From Heliocidaris erythrogramma (taxonomy: Eukaryota > Echinodermata > Echinoidea > Camarodonta > Echinometridae), in NCBI GenBank assembly GCA_025617745.1, contig CM046863.1, positions 59,352,085 through 59,416,084 on the forward strand: a DNA stretch of 64,000 bases, given 5' to 3'. This document shows, piece by piece, positions 8,533-20,679 of the stretch. Below the pieces are notes generated by a model. It was not told where the DNA came from. It did not search any database and saw only the letters and a program-made list of their open reading frames with translations. The stretch's first letter is position 1, and each line of letters begins with the position of its first letter. A program made the translations under genes and the position numbers.

Positions 8533-10874
8533 CTTCACCCACGGCCCTTCACCGTATTCTGCGAGGGGTTCAAACATATATGGTCGAATTTCCCCTTGCC
8601 ACTCGAGCTTCTTTGCCTTCGGGGTCTAATAAATCATCTGATAAATCAGAGTTCGTATCTGCATGGCTCAGAAAAGTCCTCCAACTCGGAATCGCGGGCA
8701 CTTTTCCTCTCTCTATATAAGTTACTCGAATTCAACCAAAATCTAAGTCAGTACTAACGTACTATGTAAAGCGAAGTAAAAAAAAAGCCGTAAGTGAAAT
8801 AAACAAAACAAAAGCGTTCACCAGTCGCTATGTACGAGGGGGAACACAGTCACTGCCGTACTAAAGATGTGTAGGCCATTGTACATGCAGACGGATAAAA
8901 CGGCTGTGCACGCGTTTATGACCAATGCAAAACTTTCGTTCGGCAAGCTCAGATGGATGAGAACATTGTTCAAAAGAAAAGCTAAAAAACAAAACAAGAG
9001 CTGTATATTTGGCCAAAAGCGTTTTCTGATCTTGTAGAAAATATATTGCTAATGATTATTCACTCCTAAGATTATATTGATTAATTTCCTTTTTCATAAA
9101 TTGTCCGTTGAACAGAGGGGTCAAATACCGCATTCTGTGTACAATATTATATGCTGCAGCCTGCAGATCTTGTGCCTCTTACTTTTCATACGTCACTTGC
9201 GGGTTAGCCAATTAGCTTACGAGTTTTAAGGAACGGTCCCAAAACCTCTACTATTCCCCCTTTTTCGCCAAAACGAGACATAATTTGGACAATCGATTGG
9301 CAGATTCCTGATTAGAAGGCAAAACTACATGGAAAGAGCACCCATTTTCTCTCTAAATTAGTCAACCTTTAAACTCTTTGGCTAGAGCTCGCTCGGCTGG
9401 ATTTGGACTGTTGTGCTGCGGCTGAATGAGGCGATCGATCATTTAACTAATTTAACGTTACAACTTTTGCATTTATAATGACGTTAAGGCCGAGGTCTAA
9501 CCTACAATACATTCGATCTGCAACCTAACCTGATGCAATACAAAGCAGGCAATGGCAAGTGGAAGACTATAGTAATAGATCTATTCTAATTCATGTAGGC
9601 CGGGTATAATAAGGCTTCACTCAGTCCATTCATTCACTTGTCTGTGACACTGAGAAGTGACAGTGTACTGTGTAGGGATTTCTGTGAAGCCGGATGTATA
9701 TTGTCAATGGAGAATTAGGTAAATTATGCATATAGAATGACCCCCATTTCTTTTTGAAATTCTTCATTGCTGCCATTTAATGCAGGTCTAATTATGTAAA
9801 CATATTACAGGTCTAATATAGGAAAACAATTTTCAGACCAAGATCATGTCCACAAAAGTGACAAAATAAACTCAAAGTTTGCTCATTTCTGCACAAAGTT
9901 CGACTCTGTTTTATAGTGTGTGTTTATTACCGGTATGTGTTTTTGTTTGTGTAGGGATTCTTGTTGGCTTTGGAACATGAAAGGACACGTACAGGAAGAA
10001 AAAAAATAAATCTTAGAAAGCAACGATGTCAGAATTGTGGCCGACATATTATTTGCTAAATTGATATACGTGCACATGTACCAGATCCTACATGTGTACA
10101 TGTCTAGTTCCATATTTACATGTATGTTGTCAATGGAGTATTTAGTACATTCAGTTATAAGAAATGATGCATATAGAATGACCCTCATTATTTTTTTTAA
10201 ATTATACTACAATAAATTGTTACTACTTCCAAGTATTAGGCCCACCTATCATTACCCAAGTTCATATTGAATATGTATGCATTATCATCTAAAACATTTT
10301 ATCTTTCATCTATACATGTACATTGTAGGTCAGTGGACAGAGCAGTGAATCGACTCGGAGCCAGAAGGTGCCATGTCCGTTCACCTGAGGACGATCGATG
10401 GCCAAGTCCAAAGAGCAAGAGTTCCTGAGTGCCGTACCAAATTCCAATCACTAATGCCCTTCGGTAAGGCATTCAATGTTATCAAATTCCACTGATAGTA
10501 CTTTTAGCCATAGGTCCCCCGTCACCCAAATAAAACAGGACTGGCTCTGTTTTGGATATGTGACGGCCCCTAAGGAGGAAAGGCTAAACATAATTTTAGA
10601 AAAAAAATCTGTTACATGTAATATTTTTTTCCAAAAGTTCATAATTTTAAAAAAGTTCGTAAATTTGAAGGTTCCTAATTCCAAAATTGGAAAAGGATTC
10701 ATAATTCTTAAAAAGAAAAGAATTACTTATTCTAAAGGTCCATATTCCAAAACGGATATTCGAATCGAGATTTACTGCATCATAATTTAAATGAAATGAG
10801 TGTTGAGGGAGATAAACAAGACTCAAAATAAAAACATGTCTGATGTCCTTCGTTGCATTATGTTTCAATCATAC
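8533..10874. other. gene-free intron stretch
   Basis: No gene seen. Two stretches (about 9703-9760 and 10130-10200) share TGTCAATGGAG and ATGCATATAGAATGACCC, a local direct duplication. The rest is AT-rich and without recognised motifs. Confidence 0.5.
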
Positions 10875-10940
10875 CTGGGTTAGCTTGCAGAGCAGTCTTG
10901 TTGTCATTGCATGGTTCCTGCTGCTTTGGTAGATACGCAC
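10875..10940 (-). CDS. mini-exon C of the NLR gene (linker module)
   Basis: A 66-nt exon between acceptor TTTTGCAG and donor GTATGA. In phase 1 it encodes AYLPKQQEPC followed by NDNKTALQANP without stops, clearly paralogous to exons B and D. It joins exon B upstream and exon D downstream through reconstituted Gly codons (G plus GT). The 3' side intron also resembles those of exons A and B. The function of the module is unknown. Confidence 0.75.
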
Positions 10941-11115
10941 CTGCAAAAGATTATGAAATAATTCACTTTTTTGTTCTTCTTCTCATTATATCAAAGTACA
11001 GTACATCTTTCCCATTTGCAATAATTGCTTTCTCAAAGTAATGGAAACTTAAAAATTCGAACCTACGATAGAAAAGGGCAATAAGTGTATTGTTTCAGCC
11101 ATGCGCTCGGAGTTC
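10941..11115 (-). repeat. duplicated intron flank of mini-exon C
   Basis: Homologous to 1566-1785 and 31145-31330: TTGTTCTTCTTCTCATT, TTCTCAAAGTAATGGAAA and TTCGAACCTACGATAG keep the same order. Confidence 0.6.
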
Positions 11116-11194
11116 TTGTCACAATTACCATACGTGAGCCTAGTATATTTCAATAAAACTTCTGAGAAATGATGTAGGTCACTCAAAAATATTT

Positions 11195-11590
11195 TTAAAA
11201 AATGTTTTGGAACCTGTTCACTTACAGTGGCTCAGATATGCTCTTGGTGTAAATAGGAAAAGTAATAACATAGCCATTTTTGCTGAGATGGGAGAATACC
11301 CATTATTATACAATTTATGTTATTGTGTAAGTAAGTATTGGTCACGGATGAAAGATATTGATTGCAATTCCATGTTATACCATGCGTATGAAATGAATAG
11401 AGTAATGACAAGAAAAAAACACTGCATGCTGGTTTATTGGGCACCGTCTTTCCTCAACAGGATGTCATGTTTCTCTCCACAGATTACCTATGGTCCTAAT
11501 CCCCCTTTTGTTTCCAGCTTATCTAGACGGTTAATTGGTTTCTTAGTCCTATTGTTCACTTGTTTTCAACGTTTCTTTTCAACGTAGGAC
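11195..11590 (+). pseudogene. non-LTR retrotransposon C-terminal fragment
   Basis: The frame from 11207 reads EPVHLQWLRYALGVNRKSNN, then AIFAEMGEYPLLYN and SKYWSRM, the pattern that follows the reverse transcriptase in many invertebrate LINEs (VHL..LLGV, E.GRYPL, KYW). It is a short piece without the catalytic domain. The next 300 bp are unrelated or too decayed to read. Confidence 0.6.
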
Positions 11591-11899
11591 TCGTTTGATG
11601 ATTACTTATCCTTTCAATGCAGGTACCTTGATGTTATTTATCCTTTCAATGTTACTGTTACTATTTCTTTCTATACTAATTCCGTGATGTTATTGTTTGC
11701 CTCCATTTTAATTAGTAAATTGCTACTTCATACATAAATTCTGCTAATTTATTCGCTCTTCTCTTTCTCCTGACGACGGCCAGAGCATTCTGACCGGAAC
11801 GTGGAGTTATTCCAACTCACATGGTTGTACCGCAAACCTTTTTTCTGAATAACATCTAGGTTGTTTAAAGTAAGTTTTTTTCTTTTTTAAGTTTTTTAA

Positions 11900-12875
11900 G
11901 ATTACAACATAGGACACATTTTTTCTATCCAGTTTGGTATGAAAGGGGTATTCATTCCATTTCTCAATTACATAATGGTTTTGGTAACCCCAAAACATTT
12001 GAAGACCTCGTAATTGAGTTTGACATCCCTATTAAAGACCGCAGAAAATATGACTCCCTCGTGAATGGCATATTTTTGGATTGGTTTGATAATTCTCTGA
12101 ATGTGGAGGGGAATATATTTAATCAAATTGTAAACGATCTACTAATTCAAAAGAAAATGTCTAAGTATACATACAATATTCTGCTAAAGAATTACAGCTG
12201 TACTAATACCAAAAGGGAGAGTAAATGGGAGGAACTCTTTGGCCATCAACCCAAAGAGAAGGATTGGTCAATGATTCATAAGAGTAAGTTTTGTTGCACA
12301 ATTGAGACTCAGTTGAGGAGTTTTTATTTCAAAGTATTTCATAATGTTATTGGTTTCAATGCATTTTTGTTCAAGATTGGGAGAAAGGAGTCTGCTAATT
12401 GTTATTTTTGTTCAGATTTTCAAGAAACTTTAGATCACTTGTTTTGTGACTGTAGAAAAGTTGTACCATTGTGGGAAAAGTTGGTGGATAAGGTTAACAC
12501 TAGCACTGATGACAGTTATAATTTGACGTTGTCAAAATTTAATTATTTGTTTGGGATACAGTCAAGGGACAAACACGCCTCTTGTATTAATTTTCTCTGT
12601 TTATGTTTAAAATATTATATTTATTCCTGTAGGTTTCAGGGAAAAGAGCTTATTTTCGAAGCTTTTGTTTCAATGGTAAAGTTTAAAAAAAATATAGAAT
12701 ATAAAATTGCCCAAAAGAAAATTAAGTTACATGTCCATTTTAAGAAATGGTGTGTGTGTGTGTGTATGGGTGCATATGCGGTGCCTGTTTTGTAGTTTTA
12801 AGAAGCTATTAAATTTATATGCTGTTGCTCTTACTCTGTTAATTTTTGAAGAAATAATAAAAACAGAAAAAAAAA
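11900..12875 (+). mobile_element. 5'-truncated Tx1/L1-like LINE, C-terminal end with A-rich tail
   Basis: An open frame runs from about 11900 to a stop at 12793. It begins with FYPVWYERGIHSISQLHNG, as seen after the RT in Tx1/L1-group elements, and near 12390-12470 has a zinc-knuckle-like CYFC-x8-HLFCDC followed by VVPLW. It ends KKIKLHVHFKKW with a short GT repeat. A 3' trailer with AATAAAAAC and an A-rich tail near 12873 marks the LINE end. No endonuclease or RT core remains, so it is a dead-on-arrival insertion. Confidence 0.7.
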
Positions 12876-12879
12876 GTTT

Positions 12880-14310
12880 TTAAAACTGTTTACACAACTA
12901 TTGTTTAAAAAATACATTCAAAGTTGTTGTTCAAATTAATTGTTTAAAACACTATACAGATATGATGTGTTTAAACATACACGGTTGTTTAAGGCTGTTG
13001 TACGTACACAAAGTAAGTTCCAAATGCCAGAGCTGATTTATACGTTCAGAGGTATTGTAATCTGATCGAGTTATACTCAAGACATATTTGTGCTGCCGTG
13101 ACATCTACATGATGTCTAGATCTAGACCACATCCACAAAATAAATTATGATGTAGACCTGGAACTTTGCAGTGCAGGGCAAATTAAATAAGTTACACACA
13201 TACAGTATAGGACCGGACCCACGCGCGCATTCACTGTGTGTGCAACATAAATTGCGCTTTAAGGGCGACTTAGAGCTATATAGGTCTAAATCATAATTAA
13301 TTCTGTGACTGTGGCTTAGATCTAGACATCATATAGATGTCATGGCAGCACAAATGTGACCCGCCGCCTCAAAACTATTACAATAAGTCGCACGGTCATA
13401 TAGCAAACAGCCCAAAATAGTAAATTTGCTTGGATCAGTCGATTTTCTGTTTTTGATAGAAATGGGTAGTTTCATTATCATTCTATCATGTCTCAAGTTT
13501 CTGAGTCGTAATTCGACTTAGAAATATATTTTGGAGGCATTTTAAAATGACTCCTTTTTTTCAAATGTCGAGCTAATGAATGTTTGGAGAGCTTTTGTGA
13601 TACTCTCATTCAATGCCAAATTACTACTTTACCTCCAAAGGTATTAAATTGATTTTTGGAGTGAGTAAGAGGTCCTCCTGGAGCAGCCTAATCCCTTCAT
13701 ACTGGTTGCTATGGCCATCGGAATACCCAATTTTACTTGAGCCCGCACAGAGAGCGAAGGTTAAGCACTCTTTTGTTCCGAATTTAAATGGCCATTTTCT
13801 CTGAATAGGAGTTATTTATTGCTTGTTACATACCGATTCTAAATGTGATATCTAAAGGTGTTATCATTGAGTATACTAGACAAGTGATATATACCATTGG
13901 AAAGCTGAACATCTCTACTTTCCGAAAATGTATAAAACAAAAAAATAATAATTTTGGTGACTATGTCTCGAGTATAAACTCGATCATATTACATTATATT
14001 TAGTCTAAATGAATGTATCAATCAGCTCTGGCATTTGGAACTTCTGCAGCATTGCAACCACAAAGGCATCCGCCATGATGAAGCCGGCCGTGTTTGGCGG
14101 AGAAGGAAACCCGTCTAGCGCGAATTGTCAATCTTTAAACAACGATTATCTTAAATCAAAGATTATCATTGATGTCTTAAACAGCGGTTGTTTAAAATGC
14201 AGGGTCCGCCATTTAAACAATATTGCTTAAAATTTAAACAACACAATTTTAAACAGCGACATTTTAAACAACGTTTATTGCTGTGTAGACCGCGGTTTAA
14301 ATATGAGAAG
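12880..14310. mobile_element. nested inverted-repeat element rich in TTTAAACA motifs
   Basis: Outer arms (about 13016-13095 and 13962-14043) carry CCAAATGCCAGAGCTGATT and its complement and the AGTTATACTC/GAGTATAAACT pair. Inner arms (13078-13137 and 13312-13372) carry TTTGTGCTGCCGTGACATCT and its complement. Both outer flanks are full of TTGTTTAAA/TTTAAACAAC copies, at least nine in all (12885-12990, 14130-14300). No coding region is seen. This looks like one DNA element inserted in another; target duplications are not resolved. Confidence 0.6.
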
Positions 14311-14664
14311 ATGTTTTTTTTTTATCAGTGCTTTATGTCGGGCGATTGTAAATATATGTTGATTTCCGGTAAACCAACAAACTTGATGTTGTGTTACAGG
14401 GAAAAGACTATAAAATTGAAATAACGGCAATGACTTGTAATTTCAAGGGCCCAAAAATCTGCAGTTTTACAGTTATTGTTTACAGTCATGTGTACATACG
14501 TTATTGAAAGCTTGTAAACTATATCCTGATGAAAACATTGAATGTATTGATGTTGTAGACTTAACTCACAGTGAATGGGTTGTCGGAATGAAGTGAATTC
14601 CATTATGAAGGATATTTAGCAAAACCAATACACCACTGATCTGCAGAGTAATGTATAAGAAATA
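14311..14664. other. no gene seen
   Basis: AT-rich. The part nearest 14664 may be the left half of the LINE fragment that resumes at 16721, interrupted by the element between. Confidence 0.4.
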
Positions 14665-14672
14665 GTGGGGAG

Positions 14673-14783
14673 CACAGGCGTAGCCAGGGTTTTTCAATAG
14701 GGGGGGGGGGGGGCACAGGGGTGTCGATCCGTGTTCATGATACTAGGGATTATGGCACCCGGGGCAAAAAATTAAGTCACCCG

Positions 14784-14817
<34 letters not shown>

Positions 14818-16710
14818 AGTTCCCAAACTTATCTTCGTCATCGAAGGAGCAAAGCGATCGAGCGGCAAATTTTTCAATTTTTAACCCTAAAAACGCAATT
14901 TCTTGTGCATTTTATCCAGGAAATTTTGCAATAAGTAGAGAAGCTCGAATTTGCAAATGCTGTTTTATATACTTTATCCTACATCGAGGGCGCAATATTT
15001 AGCAGGAGTCATATGAAACATTATGATATAGTGAGCAAAGCAATTACATCTTTATTGTTTAAATTTTTGAACCCTTTAAGCTATTTAAGAACTATATAGG
15101 CCTACTGGGGGCGCGAAACTACGAGATCCTGAAAGATAATAATTATGCTAGTGAGCAAAGCGACCGAGCTTTTGAAAATTTTCACATTTCAAACCTTCAA
15201 CAACTAGATTTCTAGTGCATTAAATCTGCGGATTTTTGGGTGCGTAATCCGTCTAAAGATTATGATTTTTCTTTCTGCCCCCTCCCCTAGATACGCCACT
15301 GAGCGAAGCGACCGAGCGGGGGTGGGTGTGGGAGGGGGTATCCCTCCTCCCACACCAGGGACTTTTTCGAAAATCTGTCTATAAAACTTCCATTTTAGAG
15401 CATCCCAAATTGTTTTTTTAATGAATAAAAGGAATGCACGGATCTACGCCAATGGACGGAACCCCTCAATTGAGAATGACAATGAGAGCGAACGAATTTT
15501 CTTCCATATTTTCGCATTGCAATTATGGCATTTCTTATTTCCTTACTTCTAATAATCAAAGAATGTGATGGTATTTTAAGGTCAAAACATAATGAGTTTG
15601 GATAATTATTAGTTTTAAGTTAATGTATCATAATTATATTGGGGGATGATAATACAGGCCACCCCCCCCCCCCCCCCCAGGATCGACACCCATGGGGGAC
15701 CAGACGTGAATGAGCCAACCGCATAGCCAGGATTTCATTTTAGGGGGCGGTTGTGAGCACGCAAAGCTCCCCAGGGTGTGGGAAGTTTTCCCCCTCCCGC
15801 GCGAAGCGCGAAAGCTCTGACGTTTTATAGCAAATTTGAGAGAAAGTTAACGGCTCGTAGCATCTTTTTTTAGGCGGAAAGTTATTTCGAGGTCCGGACT
15901 GGTTTTCAGTTATTTGTACGTAATACTGCACTGTAACAGGGATGGGTGCAGGGAGGGAGGGAGGAGTATCCCCCTTCCCGCGAGAAGCGCGGAAGTTCTG
16001 ACGTTTTAGCAACTTTGAGAGAAAGATAACGGCTAGTAGCAAACAAACTTTTAGGCGGAAAGTTATAGTTCGACGCCCCGACTGCTTTTCAATTACTTGG
16101 ACGCAATATTGCACTGTATGTAACAGGGGTGGGTGCAGGAAGTGGGGAGTTTCCCCCTTCCCGCGCGAAGCGCGAAAGTTCTTAACGTTTTATAGTAAAT
16201 TTGAGAGAAAGAAAACGGCTCGTAACACTTTTTTTAGGCGGAAAGTTAGTTTGATGCCCTGGCTGCTTTTCAGTTATTTTGGACGTAATACTGCACTGTA
16301 ACAGGGATGGGTGCAGGGAGGGGGGGGGGGGGTTCCCCCTTCCCGCGCGAAGCGCGAAAGCTCTGACGTTTTAGCAACTTTGAGAGAAAGAATACGTCTA
16401 GTAGCAAAAAATATTTTTTAGGCGGAAAGTTATAGTTCGACGCCTGGATTGCTTTTCAATTATGCGGACTCAGCATTTCACTGTATGTAACAGTGGGTGC
16501 AGGGAGAGGAGAGTTATTTCCCCCTTCCCGCGCGAAGCGCGAAAGCTTTGACGTTTTAGCAAATTTTTAGAGAAAGATAACGGCTTGTATAACGCCTTTT
16601 TAGGCCTTTTTATCTCACTTCCCCCGCTTTTTCGCTCTCGCTTTTTTTTTTGGATGAATAGGGTGGGGGGGGGGGCATGGCCCCCTTGTGCCCCCCTGTC
16701 TACGCCAGTG
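14673..16710. mobile_element. 2.0-kb non-autonomous hAT-like element, copy 1
   Basis: Ends are CACAGGCGTAGCCAGGG on the left and, reversed, CACTGGCGTAGACAGGG on the right. A perfect 8-bp direct repeat GTGGGGAG flanks it (14665-14672 and 16711-16718), which fits hAT-type insertion. The interior has G and C tracts (14700-14713, 14780-14817), a unique part and a tandem array (15775-16600). There is no transposase. The same element is present inverted at 39245-41777. Confidence 0.9.
15775..16600. repeat. internal tandem array, about five units of roughly 180 bp
   Basis: Each unit has CCCTTCCCGCGCGAAGCGCG, CTCTGACGTTTTAGCAA, GAGAGAAAG, TTAGGCGGAAAGTTA, GCTTTTCAGTTATTTGGACG and CACTGTAACAGGG. The CGCGCGAAGCGCG part is a GC-rich hairpin repeated in every unit. 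Confidence 0.9.
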
Positions 16711-16720
16711 GTGGGGAGGG

Positions 16721-17335
16721 GAACAAACTGAGAACATACAGTAAATTTAAGTCAGATATTATGCAGGAACAGTATCTTCATGTTATCGAAAGTTTTCGAC
16801 TCCAAAGAAATATATGCCGCTTCAGAATAAGCTGTAATATTTTAGCAATAGAAACAGGAAGGCACAGAAGGCCTGAGAAAACGCCAATACATCTTATAAT
16901 ATGCACCGACTGTGAGGAAGGAGAGATTGGTGACGAACTACACACACTGATATTTTGCCCTAAATTCAACGAACAAAGAAACAAATCTTAGATGCTTTAT
17001 CATTAAAATACCCTAATATCGCTTTTCTTATAGAGCAGAAGAAAAGTTCATATTCTTAATGAAATAAGATAACGAATATGCCAAACGAAGTCTAATAAAT
17101 TACATTAAGGAAATCATACCATTAAGGGGTGAATTCTTAAATGAGTTATATAATATCAATCTGTGTACATGTAGAATCAAATATTATTAAACTACTGTGA
17201 TATGTTTATATATTTTGTTACTTGAAATGTACATATAAGTTGTTATTATCTTTTCTCTCTCATTTTCTTGTTGAAACAAAATATTGATGCACTATGTCAA
17301 TGATGTTTAATAAAGTCAATTCAGTAAAATTCAAT
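16721..17335 (+). pseudogene. LINE C-terminal fragment interrupted by the 2-kb element
   Basis: The frame reads NKLRTYSKFKSDIMQEQYL, then RNICRFRISCNILAIETGR, C-x2-C (CTDCEEGEIGDELHTLIFC) and KFNEQRNK. This is the extreme C-terminus of a LINE group whose proteins carry K.RTY..FK, ISKFRIS.H.L.IE.GR and a Cys-rich motif. One frameshift lies near 16985, after which KILDALSLKYPNIAFLIEQK continues. A trailer with AATAAAG ends about 17335. Removing 14673-16710 plus one 8-bp repeat would rejoin it to the left flank. Confidence 0.65.
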
Positions 17336-18690
17336 AAATGTTGAAACCATGGGCGGCGATGGGGGGGGGGGGGGGGGGGACCCGACTAGCCTTTACCATT
17401 CGTTGCTCCGGGAATTCAAATTTATTGAAATATACTAGGCTCACTTATTGCAACTCTGACAAGAAATCGGCGTGCAGTGGGACTTAAGCCTATGCATCAA
17501 ATGTTCGGAATTATTAACACTATTTCATTTTCGGAATTATGTACCCCTTGCAGGTATGGAAAAATTGTGTTTCGGACTTTATATGAACCTTACCTTCGGA
17601 AAAACGTGTACCTCTCCCCCGAAAATACAAGATAAGATATAAAGAGAATTATGGGAACTAAAGAGATAATTTCAGTTGCACGACGAGGAATATATTTGTA
17701 TGATAAAGTATGGATAGCGAGGGATTGGTAACAGTATTAATTATTTTCTTTCAGTATTACATAAATGTTTGAAACAGTGAAAAATTTGAAACCAAGTCCG
17801 GTTGCATGTACAAAAAAGAATATTTCGCAAGAAGCGAGTAGATGACAGAAATCAGTCTAACAGATTGTATTATATCTATTTAAAATCTGTCATCCGATTT
17901 GAGGAAATGCGATAACTAATAATAAAAGATGAATTCTTGAATGACAGAAATCGCTGTGGAAAACTATGAAAATCACTAAACAGGTTTGTAACTGAGACCC
18001 ATGTTTACACTAAAAAGGGTGTTTGATGCCGGCAACAGGGCCAGCCCCAAAAGGTGGCTCCCAAACATGTGCAAAACGCAGACCTTTTACCCCCTTTTAC
18101 ACCACCGTATGATAAGATGGTCCAGACAGTAATGTTGTTTACATACATAAAATAAATATACAATATAAATTCACTGTTTGAATATTGTTTGAAACCAATA
18201 TCAAAACCCTAAATATAAAATACGAATCAATTTTCACGCCAAAATACCCAAACATTTTTTTTTTAAACTATCGGTTTGCATTGAACGGTTGTTATGACAA
18301 CAGTCAGTGGGGTGCCTAATTGGTCGGTGTTAAAATATGCGGAATATGATTCTTAATACGAGGACCAAATTTCAATGAAATATAATATTCATACTTAGTT
18401 ACATGTGAACATGTTAAAAAGGTACAATAGGACCATCTTGATTTTCGCCATGAGCGGCCGCTCGTTTTTCTTGTTAATTAGCATTTTGAATATCTATTAA
18501 TATAATACACTAAGGATTTGGGGCTCCTTTTTTGGTTCAAATAGGCTCCTCCCATGGCCCTTTCGGTCCCCGCCTTTTGGTACCCACGGGTGGGGAATGG
18601 TTCTTAGAGTGGTGGGAGGCACTTCTTAAGGGCTGACGTCCCGTCCATATTTCATAAATTCATTTTTGAAACATTGAATTTCCGCAGGGA
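17336..18690. other. gene-free intron stretch
   Basis: Contains a G tract near 17360-17379 and a stretch (17480-17620) with TTTTCGGAATTATG and ACCTTCGGAAA resembling parts of 51080-51160. No coding signal. Confidence 0.45.
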
Positions 18691-19010
18691 GTAGGCCTAA
18701 TCATTCTGCCAACCCATGAAGCGGGTCTGTAGCTTCATGCCCAGCCAACCCATACCCTTTACCTGTGAAGGGGAGGTATGCCAAATTAGAACAGCGTGTA
18801 TACTCCAAGCATAGACTCCAAGTCCATAGTCGCATGTATATGGCTTCAATGTACACGGCGCTAATACACGTGCGTGTAATTCGTTCGCACAGCGCACTGT
18901 GTTCTACATGTAGCCTACTGCGTGTAGAACGTTTCATCATTGCATCATTATTTTGTGGCTTCACATACACAGTTTTGTGTGTATGTAACTATGAGTTCAC
19001 TGTTGTCGCT

Positions 19011-19047
<37 letters not shown>

Positions 19048-19225
19048 TGTCTCGCTAAAGCACATAACCCGGGTGATGCGTTTATGGTATCCAAAAAAGC
19101 AAAAATCAAGAAAAAGGATATCAAATTCAGAGATGATAAAGAGATCCGCGGAAGGGGTAGGCTTTGGAGTGTAGGGTTAGGGTTAGGGTAGTGTTTAGGG
19201 TTTACCTAACCGCACATCTGGGTGT
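18691..19225. repeat. low-complexity stretch: G tract, telomere-like units, hairpins
   Basis: A G tract of about 35 bases spans 19010-19045. GTAGGGTTAGGGTTAGGG (19167-19184) is a short telomere-type run. Imperfect hairpins occur at 18901-18930 (GTTCTACA/TGTAGAAC) and 18960-18985. The Gly-only open frames reflect the G tract. Confidence 0.7.
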
Positions 19226-19248
19226 TTGTCGCATAAGTTATGCGACAA
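19226..19248. repeat. perfect 23-nt hairpin
   Basis: TTGTCGCATAA and TTATGCGACAA arms of 11 bp around a single base. Confidence 0.9.
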
Positions 19249-19944
19249 CCACCAACAGCTGAAATGACATGGATGGGGAATGGCATTCATACCTTTGGAA
19301 AGATGTTATGGTATATCGCCTCAATTCATTCCCTAAGATATGACAGACTAAACTGTAGACATCATTCGGGGAGGGGATGTGTAGGAGATCACGTCACTTA
19401 GGAATATCGGTTGCAACGGTGTAAAGAAGGAGCCCCCAAAAACAACAACAAGAACAAGCAAACAAAAACAAACAAAAACTAACAAAAACCAACAACAAAA
19501 ACAAAAAATTCCTTCGAAATTATTTCCACTATATGATATGAATACGTATAATGATATTAATCCCTTCTCCCCTCGCGCTGGGGGTGATGGGATGACATTG
19601 GAATGGGGAGGGGGAGTAGGAGGGAAAATTCAATCCGTCGGTCCTCCCAAGACCCATATAAGGGGGCCATAATACCCCTGAAAATAAAATGACAAATTCA
19701 TTTTTTTCTCTCATTTTTGCATCCTTTACAGGGGACGTACCGCTAATTATGGATGTTATGTTTTCATGGCCTTGATTTCTCTGAGTATTAAACCACAGAA
19801 ACATGGCAAGATCAAATCGCTCCCTCTAGGTCTATGCATGGATATTGTACTGGAACATTATTATATCGATATCATTAATCTTCATCAAGATGAAAATGTA
19901 ACTTTTTTAAAACTCATGCAAGCTTTGGATAAATAAGACATACT
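19249..19944. other. no gene seen
   Basis: Non-coding; includes an A/C-rich AACAAAAAC stretch near 19440-19505. Confidence 0.5.
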
Positions 19945-19952
19945 CACATGTT

Positions 19953-20323
19953 CAGGGGCGGATCCAGAATTTAGTATAAGGCGGGGCACACAAGTGCAGG
20001 TTGGTCAACTTTTGGAAAAGGCAGACCTGTATTTTTTGGTCTTGCCAGGTTCTTGGAAAGTGGCTCAGTGGTGGGGGAGGGGAGGGGGGGGGGGAGGTGG
20101 CGACAATTTTTTTCGTCAGACCTCCAAAATTCGCTCAGGAGTGGTGGTTATGGGGGTCCCTGCATAATTCTTTGACAAGCAAAAAAGGTTTTCATTCTAA
20201 AAGGGGGGGGGGGCACAATCGACAAAAGGGCGGATCGTACATGGTCAAAATGCATACTTTCCTTCCAAAAAGGGGGGTTGGGAGGGCACGGACCGGAAGT
20301 ACCCCCACCCTGATCCGCCAATG
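19953..20323. mobile_element. 371-bp non-autonomous hAT-like element with poly-G core
   Basis: Starts CAGGGGCGGATCCAG and ends CTGATCCGCCAATG. A perfect 8-bp repeat CACATGTT flanks it (19945-19952, 20324-20331). Inside, TTTTGGAAAAGGCAGACCTG and ATAATTCTTTGACAAGCAAA match 5386-5785 and 36935-37179, and G tracts interrupt it. No coding capacity. Confidence 0.9.
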
Positions 20324-20436
20324 CACATGTTGTAAATACTTTTTGGTAAAAAATAACTTTATCCGACTTTTTTATTTATTCACTTGATTATTGTGACAAA
20401 TTAACGGTACGGTGATTAATCATAAACACAGCTAGC

Positions 20437-20457
20437 GCCCGTGGATGTCCACGGGCT
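20437..20457. repeat. short GC-rich hairpin
   Basis: GCCCGTGGA and TCCACGGGC arms of 9 bp around TG. Confidence 0.85.
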
Positions 20458-20621
20458 GCTTCTGCTAGTCTTAAAGTAAATTAGTAAAGAAGATAACAAA
20501 GTCGATTGCGCTTAGGCATGGCGGGTGCACAGTTACCCCTCTTAGGTACCCTACTGAAACTGAAGCCATTGACATTTTAAGAAATTTAAAGCTAAACAAC
20601 AGCTCTGTGTATCATGGTATA

Positions 20622-20660
20622 ACTAATAATAATAATAATAATAATAATAGTAATAATATT
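20622..20660. repeat. (AAT)n microsatellite
   Basis: About ten AAT/ATA trinucleotides with one interruption. Confidence 0.85.
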
Positions 20661-20679
20661 TTTATATATCGCATATCAC

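Noticed and set aside
10320..10400. tRNA-like stretch (GTCAGTGGACAGAGCAGTGA)
   Set aside because: A-box-like word only; no B box at tRNA distance.
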